Positions 32,180-44,368 of a stretch of DNA of 64,000 nucleotides are shown piece after piece; within the stretch, counting starts at the first letter, position 1; each line of letters starts with the position of its first letter. The position numbers were made by a program, and so were the translations under genes. Source of the stretch: Ascochyta rabiei (lineage: Eukaryota; Ascomycota; Dothideomycetes; Pleosporales; Didymellaceae); assembly GCF_004011695.2 (NCBI RefSeq), contig NC_082406.1, forward strand, positions 372,001 to 436,000. The letters are read 5' to 3'. The notes under the pieces are model-generated. The model was not told where the DNA came from. It searched no databases and saw only the letters and a program-made list of their open reading frames with translations.

Positions 32180-34400
32180 AGATAGCTATCTATACGTATA
32201 CTATTATAACTATAGGTTAGTTCTTTAGTACCTAGTTATAAAAGGCTGTAGGACTAAGCATCTTGTCTAACACCTTAGTTTATAAGCCTGCAGACAAATT
32301 AAGAATCCTACTTATACTTTGTTAAACCTCCTATTATATCTATACACTGCCTGCTAGTAAAATAAAAACCGGTTTTCTTCTAATCCTGCATACTCTACTT
32401 TAGCCTTTAAAACAGAGCTTATGCAATTAGTTATTAACAATAACCTCTTATTTTAAACAATTAAACAGCTGTTATTCTAACAATTTATCTACTTCCTAAG
32501 GCTAGAAGGTGTAATAACTACCTGTTATAAATTTGGCTAGATGTTCTAGAGCCAATTTGAGGCTGCTGAACACGCTCTTCTCTAGGATCTTAGTTCTAGT
32601 ACTAAATTGTCTATTACATTAGATGCCTAGACTGCAAGCAATTACCTTAGCTTCCTAGCTATTAAAGGTTACTATATAAACAAGAGCTAGAAATTGCAAG
32701 AAGTCCTTTTAGACTTTATTCCTATGCGCAGAAAACATACAGGATCCTCTATAGCACAGTAAGTTCTTTAACTTCTTTAGGAAACTAAAACTATAAAACA
32801 ACTGCTTGCTATTACTTATAATAATGCTAGTAATAACAGTGCATTATTACAGACCTTAGAGAGGTTGCTATAGCAGAACAACATTACTTAGAATAGCAGA
32901 GAGAACACTGTTCCTTGTCTTATATATATAATTAACCTTATTATATAAGACATTATTTACTATCTCTAACTTAAGGTATTACTAGAACTAGAGTATGCAT
33001 AGAGACTGCAGTAACGCCATATTAGGGGTATTAAAAACAGCATGTCTGTTCTAAACTCTCTGTAGAAGGTAGAAATTATTTATTATATTATTTTATTATA
33101 TACTAATTGTAACACAGATCTAAGCTATCTGCATTGCAATAGATCTATTACCACAATAATTTAAGAGGTTTCTTGCACTACAGAGTAATATTCTAGCAAA
33201 TTATTAACTATTAGTTATATAAGATATTGGGACTAGGTAGAACTCTACCTATAATATGTGTAAGCGCGCACTAAAGCTTTAGGTCTATATTAACAAATGG
33301 TTAGAGCAAGAAATTACACTAAAGGCACTAAGCTGTAGAGAAGGTGCTTCTACATATAACAAGGTAGCAGAAGCTAATTTTAAAGATCTTAAGAAACTTT
33401 AACTAGCAGCAACTAAGTGGCAGCACCTGTAGGCTGTTACAATAATGCTATAGTAATTTAAGAAGGCATCTAGTGCCCTTAGCAAGACTTATAAGCCCCT
33501 TAACTAGCACATCCAGCTAATATATAACTAGCTATTTAATTTCTTAGATTAGATAACTAAAGAGCGTAGCAACAACCTAGGTTACACTAATAACTTAGAT
33601 TAGCTAGAAGTTATAAAAGCAGCTGCGTAAAAGGGTTGTGTTAAGCTGTCTAAGTACTATTTAAAAACAGAAGACAGTTGCGGGTTCTTGTTTCACTATG
33701 CAACTATTTTAGATCTAAGCTAGAAGCTTACTATGTATAAGGTAATGTTATTACAGCAGTTTATTATATACTATTACTAACTACGTTATAAGGATAATAC
33801 CTAGGAAGTTTAAGATAAGTACATGTACTAAGAGCAATTCTTATAATACCTAGATTGTTATAACAACAATAATTTAGGTCGCTCTACACAAGTACTTTAT
33901 AACCCTGTTTAACAGTTAGTAGAAGATAATTAGTTCTAAAAACCCGTAATATTAGTCTAGCAACCTAATAGGAGCTTCTTATCCTATAGTTAGAGTTTAA
34001 ACCTGTCTAATAATAACAAGGAGGTGGCTTACACCTGCTAAGAAGGAGAGGCCTATCTTAGTACCCCTTGCATACGACAGGGAGATGGATTTAATCTACT
34101 AGACTAGTAGAAGGTTAACGCTGCAACTTATCTATAACTTGCTTGTGTAGCAAAAGATATACTTATAGTACTAATAACAGAAGTTAAAGTTAAACAGGTG
34201 TTTAATACAGTTAGGGATGTAATTAGGGACTAACAGTATAGGTTATCTGCTACTATAATACACTAGATTATAATTCTAAAAGAATCTCTTACTTTAGCAC
34301 CGATATAAGATAGGGAGGAGGCAGCTTTAGATAAGCTAGATAATCTCTTTAAGCTACTAGCTTGTTCTAGTCCAGAAACAGAGGTTATAGAAGAAGAGTA
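32180..34400 (+). pseudogene. hAT transposase, RIP-degraded
   Basis: Plus frame with stops carrying hAT landmarks in order: SITLDAW at about 32611-32630 (first catalytic Asp), WKLQEVLLDF near 32690, ITYNNASNN at about 32809-32837 (family GDNASNN, so the second Asp is now Asn), CLIYIINL near 32920, and a C-terminal dimerisation-type block VFNTVRDVIRD near 34200 followed by RLSATII. A zinc-finger start could not be placed. Function would be excision and insertion making 8-bp duplications, which matches the element's flanks. Confidence 0.82.
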
Positions 34401-34649
34401 ACACAGTAGTAGTACTAAAGAAACTAGTCTATTAACTCTATCTTAGCGAGAACAGTGGCTGTAAAAGAGAGCGAGGCTACTACAGTATTAGGATACATAG
34501 TTCTGTAATAAATAGCTGTTATAAATAGAGAAAATCCTAGAATTCTGTCCTCTATTTAAATCTTTTAAAATTAAGTTCTTTGCGTATACAGCATTTCTAA
34601 GTAGCATACTATTAAGTATGTTATCTGTAGTATTATAGAAGATTAGGTA

Positions 34650-34955
34650 ACTTTAACCTACCCTACTCTACCCCTACCTAACCCCTACCTAACCCCTACC
34701 TAACCCCTACCTAACCCCTACCTAACCCTACCCTACCTAACCCCTACCTCTACCCCTAGTCCGTACGGACTGTACCCTACCACTACCCCACGCTAGAGGT
34801 ACCCCTACCCTACTCCTACCCAACATCCGTGCGGACCCTACCTTACCCCTACCCCATGTGGACTCTACCCCTACCCTACCCCTACCTAACGTCCGTGCGG
34901 ACCGTACCCAACCCCTACCTAACCCTAGGGTACCCCCTACCCTTTTGCCAGCGTA
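34650..34955. repeat. Right subterminal CCCTA/CCCCTA array of the hAT element
   Basis: Degenerate CCTAACCCCTACCTAACCCC repeats with GTCCGTGCGGAC-type palindromes, the inverse of the left array, ending at the terminal inverted repeat. The glycine/arginine-rich minus-strand frame here is an artefact of the repeat. Confidence 0.82.
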
Positions 34956-36170
34956 TCCTATACTATTATAGCAATAATTGCTTTTTAGGGCCAAGGCAGT
35001 AGCTCCTACTATCTTAAGGTTTTAGAGCACCTAGTTAATGTTTATTATATGCTCCTTAAAAAACCTCTAGATCGCCTATTTTAGTAACTTATTGTTATAG
35101 TCTGTTTTTAGACCCTTTATAGTGATATTGTCTATATATAGTGTTCTAGTATAAGTATTAAAGCATCATGTTAGCAGGCACATTAGGAAGGATACTTATT
35201 AACATCATTGTTAAGGGACAGAGTAACAAGTAGTACGGTAATTAAACTCTATAAGTAAGTGTTTCCAGTTGTTGTTGTAGGTGTTGTGCCTTAACAGTTA
35301 CTGTTAAGGCTTCTTATACCTTTCTGCCGGCCAGATTACGTACACTAGCTAAGCATCCTAGTTCTTACTAAGGCAGTTACTGTGTGTACGGGCACAATAG
35401 CATATAACAGGATAGGACTAGATTCTAAAGCACTTTTGTTACTATGCATATAAACTCTGCTATAGAGTTTGTTATTTCTATTAGGAGTGTGTATTAATGT
35501 ACAAGCCTATAGCTTAGGGTTATAAACGCAGATAATAGGTAAGAGTCTAGGTGTAGCTCTACTTAGTTGTATCTAGAGAAGAAGTTAATAAGGAATACAA
35601 CCTAGCATCTAGCAAACTCTTCTAAGAACGTTTTAGGATTAGGCGGTAAGTTCGCATCTCTTATTGTAACCTTACTAATCTGTTAGGCATTGTTAATAAG
35701 CTAACACCTTGTGTTCTTCTTCTTAACTAAGAACTATAGGTTACTATATAGGCTTGTGCTGTACTCTAAGACTATGTAGTTAAGCTATTTCTAGATTATT
35801 TGTTCTACTACGCGCCTAAGTTTCCTTAGGACTAGGAAGCTGTTCTCCTTCTAAGCAGTGTGTAGTATTGTGTTAATTTATACTAGGGGGTAGACATCTA
35901 TATAGATTTGCCTAAACTTAGGGAAATTAAAGTATAAGGCTGCTTCTTAACAATAGAACACCTTAATTAATATTCCTCGTTCCCTAGGCCACAGCTAGTC
36001 TGCTATCTTCATTTTCTAAAGCTGTTCTAGGGTTAATCTAGTACCTAATAAAAAGTTTGTAGTATAGTCCTTAAAATGCCTCTAAAACTGCTGCTAGCCC
36101 TAATCTAGGTTTGCTAGCTGTTGAAACTAAGCCCTTTCCTGCTAGTCTTAGCGTCCCTCTACAGTATACA
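34956..36170 (-). pseudogene. G4 gypsy reverse transcriptase, first part (hosts a solo LTR)
   Basis: Minus frame from 36170 leads through RT blocks (VTIRDANLPPNPKTF near 35660, VVFLINFFSRYNQVEL near 35600-35550), the active-site box YIDNITIKG at about 35136-35109, LKTDYNN, and SNYC at the hAT junction. The solo LTR at 35142-35396 interrupts it. The right end is cut by G2 copy C. The 78 bp at 43460-43534, beyond that copy, look like its upstream continuation (KKV-LVYNLTV). Confidence 0.8.
35142..35396 (-). repeat. Solo LTR of gypsy family G3 (LTR 3)
   Basis: 255 bp with perfect ATAG duplications (35138-35141, 35397-35400) and no internal sequence. Inserted in the G4 reverse transcriptase just upstream of its active-site box. 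Confidence 0.88.
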
Positions 36171-36372
36171 TGTAAAGAATGTACTAAGCGATTATAAGGG
36201 AGGATAGGGTTAAAGAGGATAGTAGGTGTATTAAGGTACGTAGTGTGTAGTGACAAGACTAATCGCTGAAGTATTAGCAATAACCTCTAACACCTTTATA
36301 TAGTCTGGGCTGAATAGTCCTATAGTAGCTCGCCAAGACAGGTAGAGGTACCCCTAGGCCCAGCGCCTAATA
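36171..36372 (-). repeat. 3' LTR of G2 copy C
   Basis: 202 bp; in sense TGTCAGGCGCTGGGCC...CTTTACA (the TGTCA start is mutated to TATTA here). Same LTR at 43258, 43535 and 52811. Confidence 0.88.
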
Positions 36373-36912
36373 ATGCCTCCCTTCTTTAGATTGTTTAGCT
36401 TAAACAATAGTATAATTAGTAATACTGCATTATTTTGGCCTAGCTCTAGACGTATTTACTCTGTCTATCCTGTTATAGCTAATTCTAACTAGGTTTAGAC
36501 GTTTTAGACGCCTTGTAAGGCTAGATAGGGCTTAATCCTAATTCTGCCTTTACCTAGTAAAAGTTAAACAGAAATCCTCTCTTACCTCTTACTTTACCTC
36601 TAGGGTCTAGGCAGCTACCTGCGTAGGCTAAAGCTCTAACTAGGTAGATAGCAGCATATAAGCTATCTATACCTCTAGTTTTATTAGTTACTACTACATC
36701 CTACTTTATTTTAGTAAGTACTAACCTATTCTGTCTAGCACTTTTGTAAGGATAGCTAACGGATTTTCTAGGTCTTTCTGGCACGTTCTAATATGTTTTA
36801 GCAGATAGCACTGCATAACACGCCTTAGTAACCTTGCTAGACTGCTCCTAACTACTACCGCCCACTACTAACTGTTACTAACTATTACTAACTACTATTT
36901 GCTATAGCTGTT

Positions 36913-37930
36913 ATGTTAATGCCTGCTTACTACAAGATTAACATTACTAAGAATAGTAGGACTGCTAAGTAGTACTGTATACTATATCTCTACTATATTG
37001 CTAATAGTAATGTCTATAGGGACTGTTATTTCTCTGCTAACCTAGCTTTATAGGGTAGCCTGCGTTATAGGGACGCCTAGGCCTACTACTATAGAGAGTG
37101 TTATAATAGTAATAAGAATTGCCTATTAGTACGTGTTTTGTCTCCTTTTAGCTTGTTTTAGCATCTTTTAACACATTTAGGGCCCTAATAAGTACGCTAA
37201 CAGCTATTTAAGGCTTTCTAGCAACATAGCGCGCCTTTACTCTAGTTGCTGCCTAGTTACTACTACTTATACTGCTATTGTTAATGCAGCTAGCGTTAAG
37301 ACTACCCCTGTAACACCTGCTACTACTACGCCTATGTCTATTAACAAGAAGACTACAATAGGCAAGTCTATTATTACCTAGGCTAGCTTATTGCTAGGTA
37401 TAATTGAAGAGTACGTTCTGTCTCTTTTTAGCTTATTATAGCATAATCTGACTTTTATAGGAACTATTTGCTGCAGGAAGAGCTACTTACACTCTATTAT
37501 AGCAACACTTGCGCATGTAAGTTAACCTTATCTAGCATCTATGTTAAGAAGCAAGATTAATCTAAGGCTAGCGCTGTTAAGGCTGAGATAAAGCGAAAGG
37601 AGTTGTTAGAGGAGAGCAGTAGCAAGTCTAATCTAGACGCGCCTATTACCCCCTGCAAAAAGGTATTATAGCATGTTTTAACCCGTTTTAATAATGTCTA
37701 ACTTCTTTTAGTGAAAGTACTAGATTACGGGTACTAGCAAGACCCTGGGTTAGCTCTAGGAGGAGCAGGAGGAGCAGGAAGCTGCTAAACAGGCTGCTGC
37801 TAATGCTGCCGCTGCTGCTGCTGCTGCTAAAAAGACTTATAGTTGCAAGGCTTCTACTTATACCTATAGTAGTAGTCTTAGTTAGTAGATGTTTGCTATA
37901 ATAGAGAGTTTAGATTTATAAAACCTAAGT
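36913..37930 (+). pseudogene. Antisense ORF in the 3' part of G2 copy C, unknown protein
   Basis: On the strand opposite to gag-pol, starting ATG at 36913 or 36919, a stop-riddled frame gives a Tyr/Cys-rich start (MPAYYKI, IANSNVYRDCYFSANL, YRECYNSN), then possible short introns (GTACGTGTTTTG...TTTTAG, and a similar pair near 37413), a Thr-rich stretch (TTPVTPATTTPMS), a Lys/Glu/Ser-rich stretch (VKAEIKRKELLEESSSK), and a C-terminus with EEQEEQEAAKQAAANAAAAA. G2 copy D carries the same region (56600-57795, plus its start at 44283-44368, where Gln codons survive). It lies between chromodomain and polypurine tract in both copies, so it is part of the element. Function unknown; the exon joins are guesses. 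Confidence 0.55.
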
Positions 37931-38259
37931 TTGTAGTTAGTAAATAGTGTTAGGCTAATATAGCAATTAGGTGTATTACACTCTTAGATAGTCTAAATAA
38001 TACTAGGAAGGTGTTCTTCTATACTAATTCTTCTATATTTACTTGTAATTATAACTATATAACCTAGCATATAACTTTCTTTATCTTCTTATATTAGAAA
38101 TAGCTATAATAGGCTAAAAGATGTCTGCTTTAGCTAGTCTGTATTTCCTAGGGTAAGGTAGGGTTATATTTTCCCTTAGCGTAAACTGTTAAATACTTAT
38201 TTATTAAAAAACCCTAATAGGGAAAAATCATAATTAAGTAAAGGCATTTAGCCTTTTTA

Positions 38260-41200
38260 GTCCCCCCCTTTTTTAGACTTTAACCTTAACGTCTTATTAC
38301 GCAGTCTAAGCAGTTACTTTATTGTTTTCTAGTATTGTTTTAGCGCTTCTTTAGAAAGATTTGTGCTAATTTCCTAGGAATTCTCTAAGTTAGGGAATCT
38401 ATCCTACTTAATAAGGTATTCCTACTGTCTGTTAGCTAATTGCTTTCTGTTAAGGACTTTTTCTACATCCTCCACCTTCTCTTCCCCCTTAAATATAGGT
38501 TCTTATTATTGTTCCTATGTAATTAGAAGCTAACTTCTTAGTGTATATAGGTCTAGCAGTAACGTATGGAATACTAGATAGATCCCTTTTATTCCTAGTA
38601 GGTCTACTCTGTATGCACTAGGGCTAATCTAGGCTGTAATAGTCCTAGGTCCTAGGTATTTCTAGTCTAGCTTCTTTTTTAGGCGTATTATCCTAATGTT
38701 CTTACTAGAGACTAGTACTTTGTTGCCTACTTTAAAGGGTGCTGGTAGTCGTTTCTTATCTAAGTGTTTCTTTTAATACTTGTGTAACTTTTCTATATTT
38801 ACTTTACAGGTAGCCTGTAAGGCAATAACTCTAGCGGCTAATTCCTTCGCAAGGGGAGATTCTCTGCCTTTTAATACTAAGGTAGGCTAATCTGTGCTCC
38901 TTAGATCTATACTGTAACAGGCTTAGAAAGGTGTTACATTTATAGATGCGTAAATGCATTCTTATACGCAAATTCTGCAATTAAAATCTATAGGGCCTAA
39001 TTATCTTGTTCTAGAGTATAGTAGCAACGTAAGTACTTTTTAAGAGTCTAATTTTGCCTTTCTATTTAGCCATCTGTCTAGGGATAATAGGCCAACGTTA
39101 AGACTTGTCTTAAGTTTAAATAGTGGTTAAATGTTTCCTACGTCTTTAAGTTTATTAGCAGCCCCTAATCTAAGATAATTTCTGCTAGCGCGCTGTGTAA
39201 GCAGATAATTTCTCTAATCTAGGTATGTGCTAGATCTTTTCTATCCTAATTAGCCCTAGCTAGTATATAGTGTAATATTTTAGTTAATTTGCATACTACT
39301 ACTAGTATAGAGTTATACACCAGCCTAGCTACCTTACTAGAAGGTAATTCTGTAATAAAATCTATTGTTATGTCCTTCTATAGTTAGCTTGGCACTAGTA
39401 AAGGTTATAATAACCTGTATAGTTTGTGTTAGGTAGCAGTTAATCTCCTACATACTAAGCAGTTATAGTAGTAGTTAGATACGTCCTTAGTAATGCCCTT
39501 CTAGGTGTATCTGCGCTAAATCTTCTCTAATGTCCTTTATGCTCTAAAGTGTCCTAACATTAGGTTATTGTAATGTTCTATAATTACTTACACTTTATCT
39601 TTTAGCCTTATAAGTAAGATACGCTTCTCCTTAGCTGTGTTATCTTTTTCTAGGTTATTTTGTCCTATTTTAACGTTGCTTAACTCTTTTTTAGTACTAG
39701 AGAGTTTGTTTATGTTGTCTAAGTCTGTTATTAGCCCTGTGTAACTATTCTCTCTTAACTCTTCTCTTTTAAGATCTCTTATATCCTTTCTTTCTTTTAC
39801 AGACAAACAAAGAGTTATAGCCGCTACTAGGGGAGCATTAGGGTTCCTCCTAGTTAGGATCTCCTAAAGTGGTTGTATAAAAGTTTATTGTACTTTTATA
39901 AGGGGTCTTATACATCTCTTATGTAATTAGGACGCTGTAAGGGTCTATCTGCAGGGTTTATAAACCCTAGGTAATAGGTAATTATAAAGTTAAACTTAGA
40001 TAACACTAAGTATACTCTTACTTACTAATAGCTGAAGACCTTTATCTCTATAAACTATTTTAGGTTTTAGTAATCTGTTAAGATCTTAAAGAAGGTACTG
40101 TCTAAGTATCTTCGCTAATGCTGTAGGCTCTAGACAATTGCAAGGAGTTCCTAGTTATAAGTATTATAGTTGTACTCTGCTTAGATTAACTTCTTTAAAT
40201 AGAAGTCCACAGGCCTCCATTAGGCCAGCTTCCCCTCCCTAGGGACTAGTTAACTGAGGATTCCTGAGATAGCGCCTCTTGAGGCATCTACCTCTATCCT
40301 AGTCTATCTCCTAGGTACAAAATAAACTAAGATAGGTACGTTAATAAATAAATCCTTTATATTCTAGAAAGCTTATAGGGATTCTTTGCCTAGCTTAAGA
40401 GGCTAACTCTCCTTCTTCCTTATTGCTTAACTAGATTTGGCCAAATTTAGCCCTTTCTAGGTTAATTAGGTTAATAGCAAGGCTAATTTAGAAAACACTG
40501 TAATAAATCTCTAATAGTAGTTTATAAAGCCTATAAATACTTAGATATTATAAACTGTGCGCAGGATTAGCTATTCTTAGATTGTTTTAACCCTGTCTAG
40601 GTTAATGCTTACCCCTTTAGGTAAGACTATGTACCTAAGGTACTCTGTGCGTTAAAAGTACTATTTACACTTATCTAAGCGCATATAGAGGTTTGCTTTG
40701 TAAAGCCTCTCTAAGACCTCCTTAACGTGTGTAACATAGTCTTCCTCTGTCTTAGAGTATACTAATATAATGTCTAGATATATAATATAAGTTACGTTAA
40801 CTAATTCTATTACTGCCTTGTTTATATAGGCCTAAAATTAGGCAGGAGCATTTGTAAGTCTAAACAGCATTACTATGTACTTAAAATGTCTATACCTAGT
40901 TTAAAAAGCAGTCTTCTACTTATCCCCTTCCTTAATTTAGATATAGTAATACGCCTTATGTACATCTAGTTTAGTATAGAACTTAGCTTGCGCTAGTTGT
41001 TCTAGTAACTCTGTAATTAGTAGCAATAGATAGTAGTTTTTAACTATTATCTTGTTTAGACCTCTATAGTCTATACACAGTTATAGGTTACTGTCTTTCT
41101 TCTTTAAAAAGAGAATAGGCGCCCCTGCTAGCAACCTTAAGTGTTATATCCAGCCACGTTGTAGATATTCTGCTAGATACTTTCTAAGTATCTCTTATTC

Positions 41201-41980
41201 TGTTGCAGATAGCCCGTATAACAGTTAGTAGGGGGAAGTAGCTCCTTCTGCAATATTAATTGCTAGGCCGTGCTCTCTATGCTCTGGTAGGACCTAAGCA
41301 TTATCCTCTAATCCTAAGTGCGCATATTTGTAATACACTTCTAGAATTAGGCCCTTTTTAGCAGATATTAGGTTATATGTACCTACTAAGTTTACTATAT
41401 ATATATAAACGTCTACTAAGGGATTTCTTACATTGCGTTTAAACTCTTTAGCATCTTCTAACGCTATTTTCTCTAGTTTAGGAGAGTCCCTATACTTCTT
41501 CCCTTAGAAGAGCATACGCTAGCTTAAATAGCTTAGCTTAGGGTTTATCTAGTTAATCTAGGGTAATCTAAGGTATATCTTGTACCTTTGTAGGTCTTTA
41601 ACTACAAAAGGTATCTGTTAGACCTCCTGTCTTCTACAGGAGTTAACAATAGATACTTCTGCTGTAGTTACTCTGTAGATAGGTAACTCTGCTCTGCCTA
41701 CACCTTTAGCCACTATTTTATTTAATAGTGTAACCTCTAGATCCTGCTCCTTTGCTAGGAGAACTAAAATTAAGTTTAGTTATAACCCTCTATCTATTAA
41801 GGCTTCCACGTTCTCTGCGTTGCCTATAGATACTTTAACTATAAGTAGCTGTATATATTCTAGGTACACTACCTTATAAAGAGAGATATTCTTCTTCTTC
41901 TTCTTAGACAATTTAATATAGGCTACAAGAGAGGAGATTAGCTCTTAGGTCCCTTGTCTTTTCCTAACTTATCTAGAGCA
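38260..41980 (-). pseudogene. pol remnant of G2 copy C (protease-RT-RNase H-integrase-chromodomain)
   Basis: Aligns as the inverse of 53013-56560. RT lies about 41260-40500, with active-site box YLDIILVYS at about 40775-40745. RNase H and integrase run to about 38600. A chromodomain sits at about 38500-38370 (VEDVEKVLNRKQL, then EYLIKW). The last Asp of the RT box is replaced by Ile here and by Asn in copy D. Confidence 0.85.
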
Positions 41981-43200
41981 GGGTCTTTCTAGTTTAACTT
42001 TAGCATTAGGCAGTTAGGGCAGTAGTAACTAGTTTCTCTGTACTTAAGGCACGCGTTTTAGGTCTTATATGGCCTGTCTTAGCCCTTTTTACCCTTTACT
42101 AGGTCCTTACAGAACTTCTTAGACTTAAACAACTTTTTTAGGGTTTTTATGTTCCCTTCTAACCTAGAGTTACTAAATTAGCGCTTCTGTAGTCCTTTGT
42201 TAGTTATCTTACCCTTAGCTAGAGTCTTCTTAGATAGCTGTTAGCTATACTGACCCAGTCTCTAGTTAATAATGTTAGCTTGTTCCTCTACCTTTAGGAT
42301 TGTATTCCTTTAATTGTAGGGGATTAGGAACAAGTCCTTTTATATGCTAGGGAGCAGTACAGTAACATATTCTAGGACTTAAAGCTCTAGCATATGTAAG
42401 TTGCCTAGTTCCTCCTATAGTAGACGTATAAAGTCTAGCAGATCTGTAGGGGACTAAGATTTCTACTACTTGTATTACTTTAAGGATTTATACGTCACTT
42501 ACTTACATTTAGCTAGCATTCCTAGAGTATCTAGCATAATTCTTTTTCGCTCTTGCTACGTTAGTTCCTAGGTTAGCTGATTACAGCAGTTAGTTGTGCA
42601 GTAGGCCTACTACAACGTCTTTAGGTTCTCTAAGAGGTACCTTATACTAAAGTTAATCTTTTATTCCTCTATAAAGAAATTAACTAGAGATTAGAAGAAG
42701 TATCTCTTATAATCTCTCTTCTAATAGTTATATTTAGCGCAGTTCTGCTTTACATACTTCTATAGGGGTTTAGGTTATAGAAGGTTTACAGATAGAGAAG
42801 ATTGTAGTTTCTCTACCCCTTCTAGTACTTTTTAGAAGGATAGGATTATTACTAGATCTCCTTTGTTGTATTTGCGTCTAAGTTTATAAAGAAAGGAAAG
42901 TTCCTCTTAGTCTTTTATCTCTTACAACTATTTACGCATATTTTCTAACTCCTGTTATTAATTACCTACTTCTAGGCTATTCTAGCCTTCTCTAGCTGAA
43001 GCTGCCCTACAGATGCGAATTCTAGGGTAAGGTGTACCACCTAGAGGACCTACAGATCCTCTTAAGGCACTATAGACACTTAGTGTCTATTAAGGTATCT
43101 TCTTATCTGCAGAGGGAGGTGTTACCTTACGCTCTACTGGCTCTCCTACAGGTAGGTTGTCTTAGTCCCTCTCTAAAGACAGTAAGCCTAGATAATTTAT
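41981..43200 (-). pseudogene. gag remnant of G2 copy C
   Basis: Minus frame with capsid-like helices (SPTDLLDFIRLLQEELG near 42440, LEYVTVLLPSIQKDLFLIP near 42360) and a degraded zinc knuckle near 42070-42000 (ACLKYRETSYYCPNC). The start cannot be placed. Confidence 0.7.
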
Positions 43201-43257
43201 TTTAAGACTTATAGTAGCTTAGGTCTATCTTAAATTACAATATAAGAGTAATTAGAA

Positions 43258-43459
43258 TATAAAGAATATACAAAGCAATTATAAAGGAGGATAGAGTTAA
43301 AGAGGATAGCAGGTGTATTAAGGTACGTAGTGTGTAGTAACGAGACTAATTGCTTAAGTATTAGTAATAACCTCTAACACCTTTATATAGTTTAGGCTGA
43401 CTACTCCCATAGTAGCTCGCCAAGACAGGCAGAGGTACCTCCAGGCCCAGCGCCTGACA
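43258..43459 (-). repeat. 5' LTR of G2 copy C
   Basis: 202 bp, same LTR as 36171-36372, ending CAGCGCCTGACA as written. Separated by only 75 bp from the next G2 LTR (43535), which belongs to a different copy. Confidence 0.85.
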
Positions 43460-43534
43460 AAACAGGGTTACTGTTAAATTATAGACTAGTTAGACCTTCT
43501 TAGCTTTAGTTTTATACGTAGTGCTGCACCTAAG

Positions 43535-44368
43535 TGTAAAGAGTGTACAAAGCAATTACGAGGGAGGATAGGGTTAAAGAGGATAGCAGGTCTATTAGGG
43601 TACGTGGTATGTAGTAACAAGACTAATTGCTAGAGTATTAGTAATTACCTCTAACATCTTTATATAGTCTAGGCTGACTAGCCCTATAGTAGCTCGCTAA
43701 GACTAGCAGAGGTACTCCTAGGCCTAGCGCCTAACAATGCCTCCCTTCTCTAGATTATTTAGCTTAAACAATAGTATAATTAGTAATACTGTATTATGTT
43801 AGCCTAGCTTTAGACGTGTTTACTCTGTCTGTCCTGTTATAGCTAATTCTAACTAGGTTTAGGCATTTATAGCACCTTAGGAGGTTAATTAGGGCTTAAT
43901 ACTAATTCTGTCTTTACCTAGTAAAAGTTAAACAGAAATCCTCTCTTACCTCTTACTTTACCTCTAGGGTCTAGGCAGATCTTTGCGCGGGCTAAAGCTC
44001 TAACTAGGTAGATAGCAGCATATAAGCTATCTATACCTCTAGTTTTATTAGTTACTACTACATCCTACTTTATTTTAGTAAGTACTAACCTATTCTGTCT
44101 AGCACTTTTGTAAGGATAGCTAACGGATTTTCTAGGTCTTTCTGGCACGTTCTAACACGTTTTAGCAGGTAGCACCGCACAATACGCCTTAGTAACATTT
44201 TTAGACTATTCTTAACTGCTACTGCCTACTACTAACTGTTACTAACTGTTACTAACTACTATTTGCTATAGCTGTTATGTCTATGCCTGCTTACTACAAG
44301 ATTAATATGTCTAAGAATAGTAGGACTACTAAGCAGTGCTATATGCTATATCTCTACTACATTGCTAA
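43535..44368 (-). mobile_element. 3' end of G2 copy D: LTR, polypurine tract and start of antisense ORF
   Basis: LTR 43535-43736, then a region matching 36373-37005 of copy C (polypurine tract, then the antisense ORF from ATG at 44283, where codons such as CAG in TKQCYML are still intact). It stops at CTAA (44365-44368), where G3 LTR 4 begins. The missing continuation is at 57795 on the other strand. Confidence 0.82.

Larger units (their letters stand above)
28331..34955 (+). mobile_element. hAT DNA transposon, 6.6 kb, inserted in the G4 reverse transcriptase
   Basis: Termini TACGGTGGCAAAAGGGTAGG (left) and the inverse ending CCTTTTGCCAGCGTA (right). Host octamers TCCTATTC (28323-28330) and TCCTATAC (34956-34963) form an 8-bp target duplication with one mismatch, the hAT hallmark. 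Removing the element joins the G4 reverse transcriptase frame exactly. Subterminal TAGGG/TAGGGG arrays lie at 28331-28515 and about 34650-34945. The interior holds a decayed transposase, a 238-bp tandem repeat and other unassigned sequence. Confidence 0.88.
36171..43459 (-). mobile_element. Ty3/gypsy chromovirus, family G2 copy C, complete
   Basis: 7289 bp on the minus strand: 5' LTR 43258-43459, gag, pol with C-terminal chromodomain, an extra reading frame in antisense, polypurine tract (36373-36387; sense AAAGAAGGGAGGCAT) and 3' LTR 36171-36372. Flanks ATACA and AAACA may be a mutated 5-bp duplication. RIP stops throughout. Confidence 0.87.

Noticed and set aside
34650..34955. Interstitial telomere
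   Set aside because: The repeat is CCCTA/CCCCTA with palindromes and sits inside transposon termini, not a regular TTAGGG run.
34737..34994. Gly/Arg-rich minus-strand ORF
   Set aside because: Mostly a translation of the hAT subterminal array; only its first residues belong to the G4 reverse transcriptase.
39588..39806. 72-residue Lys/Glu-rich minus ORF
   Set aside because: It is a chance open stretch within the decayed G2 pol, not a separate gene.
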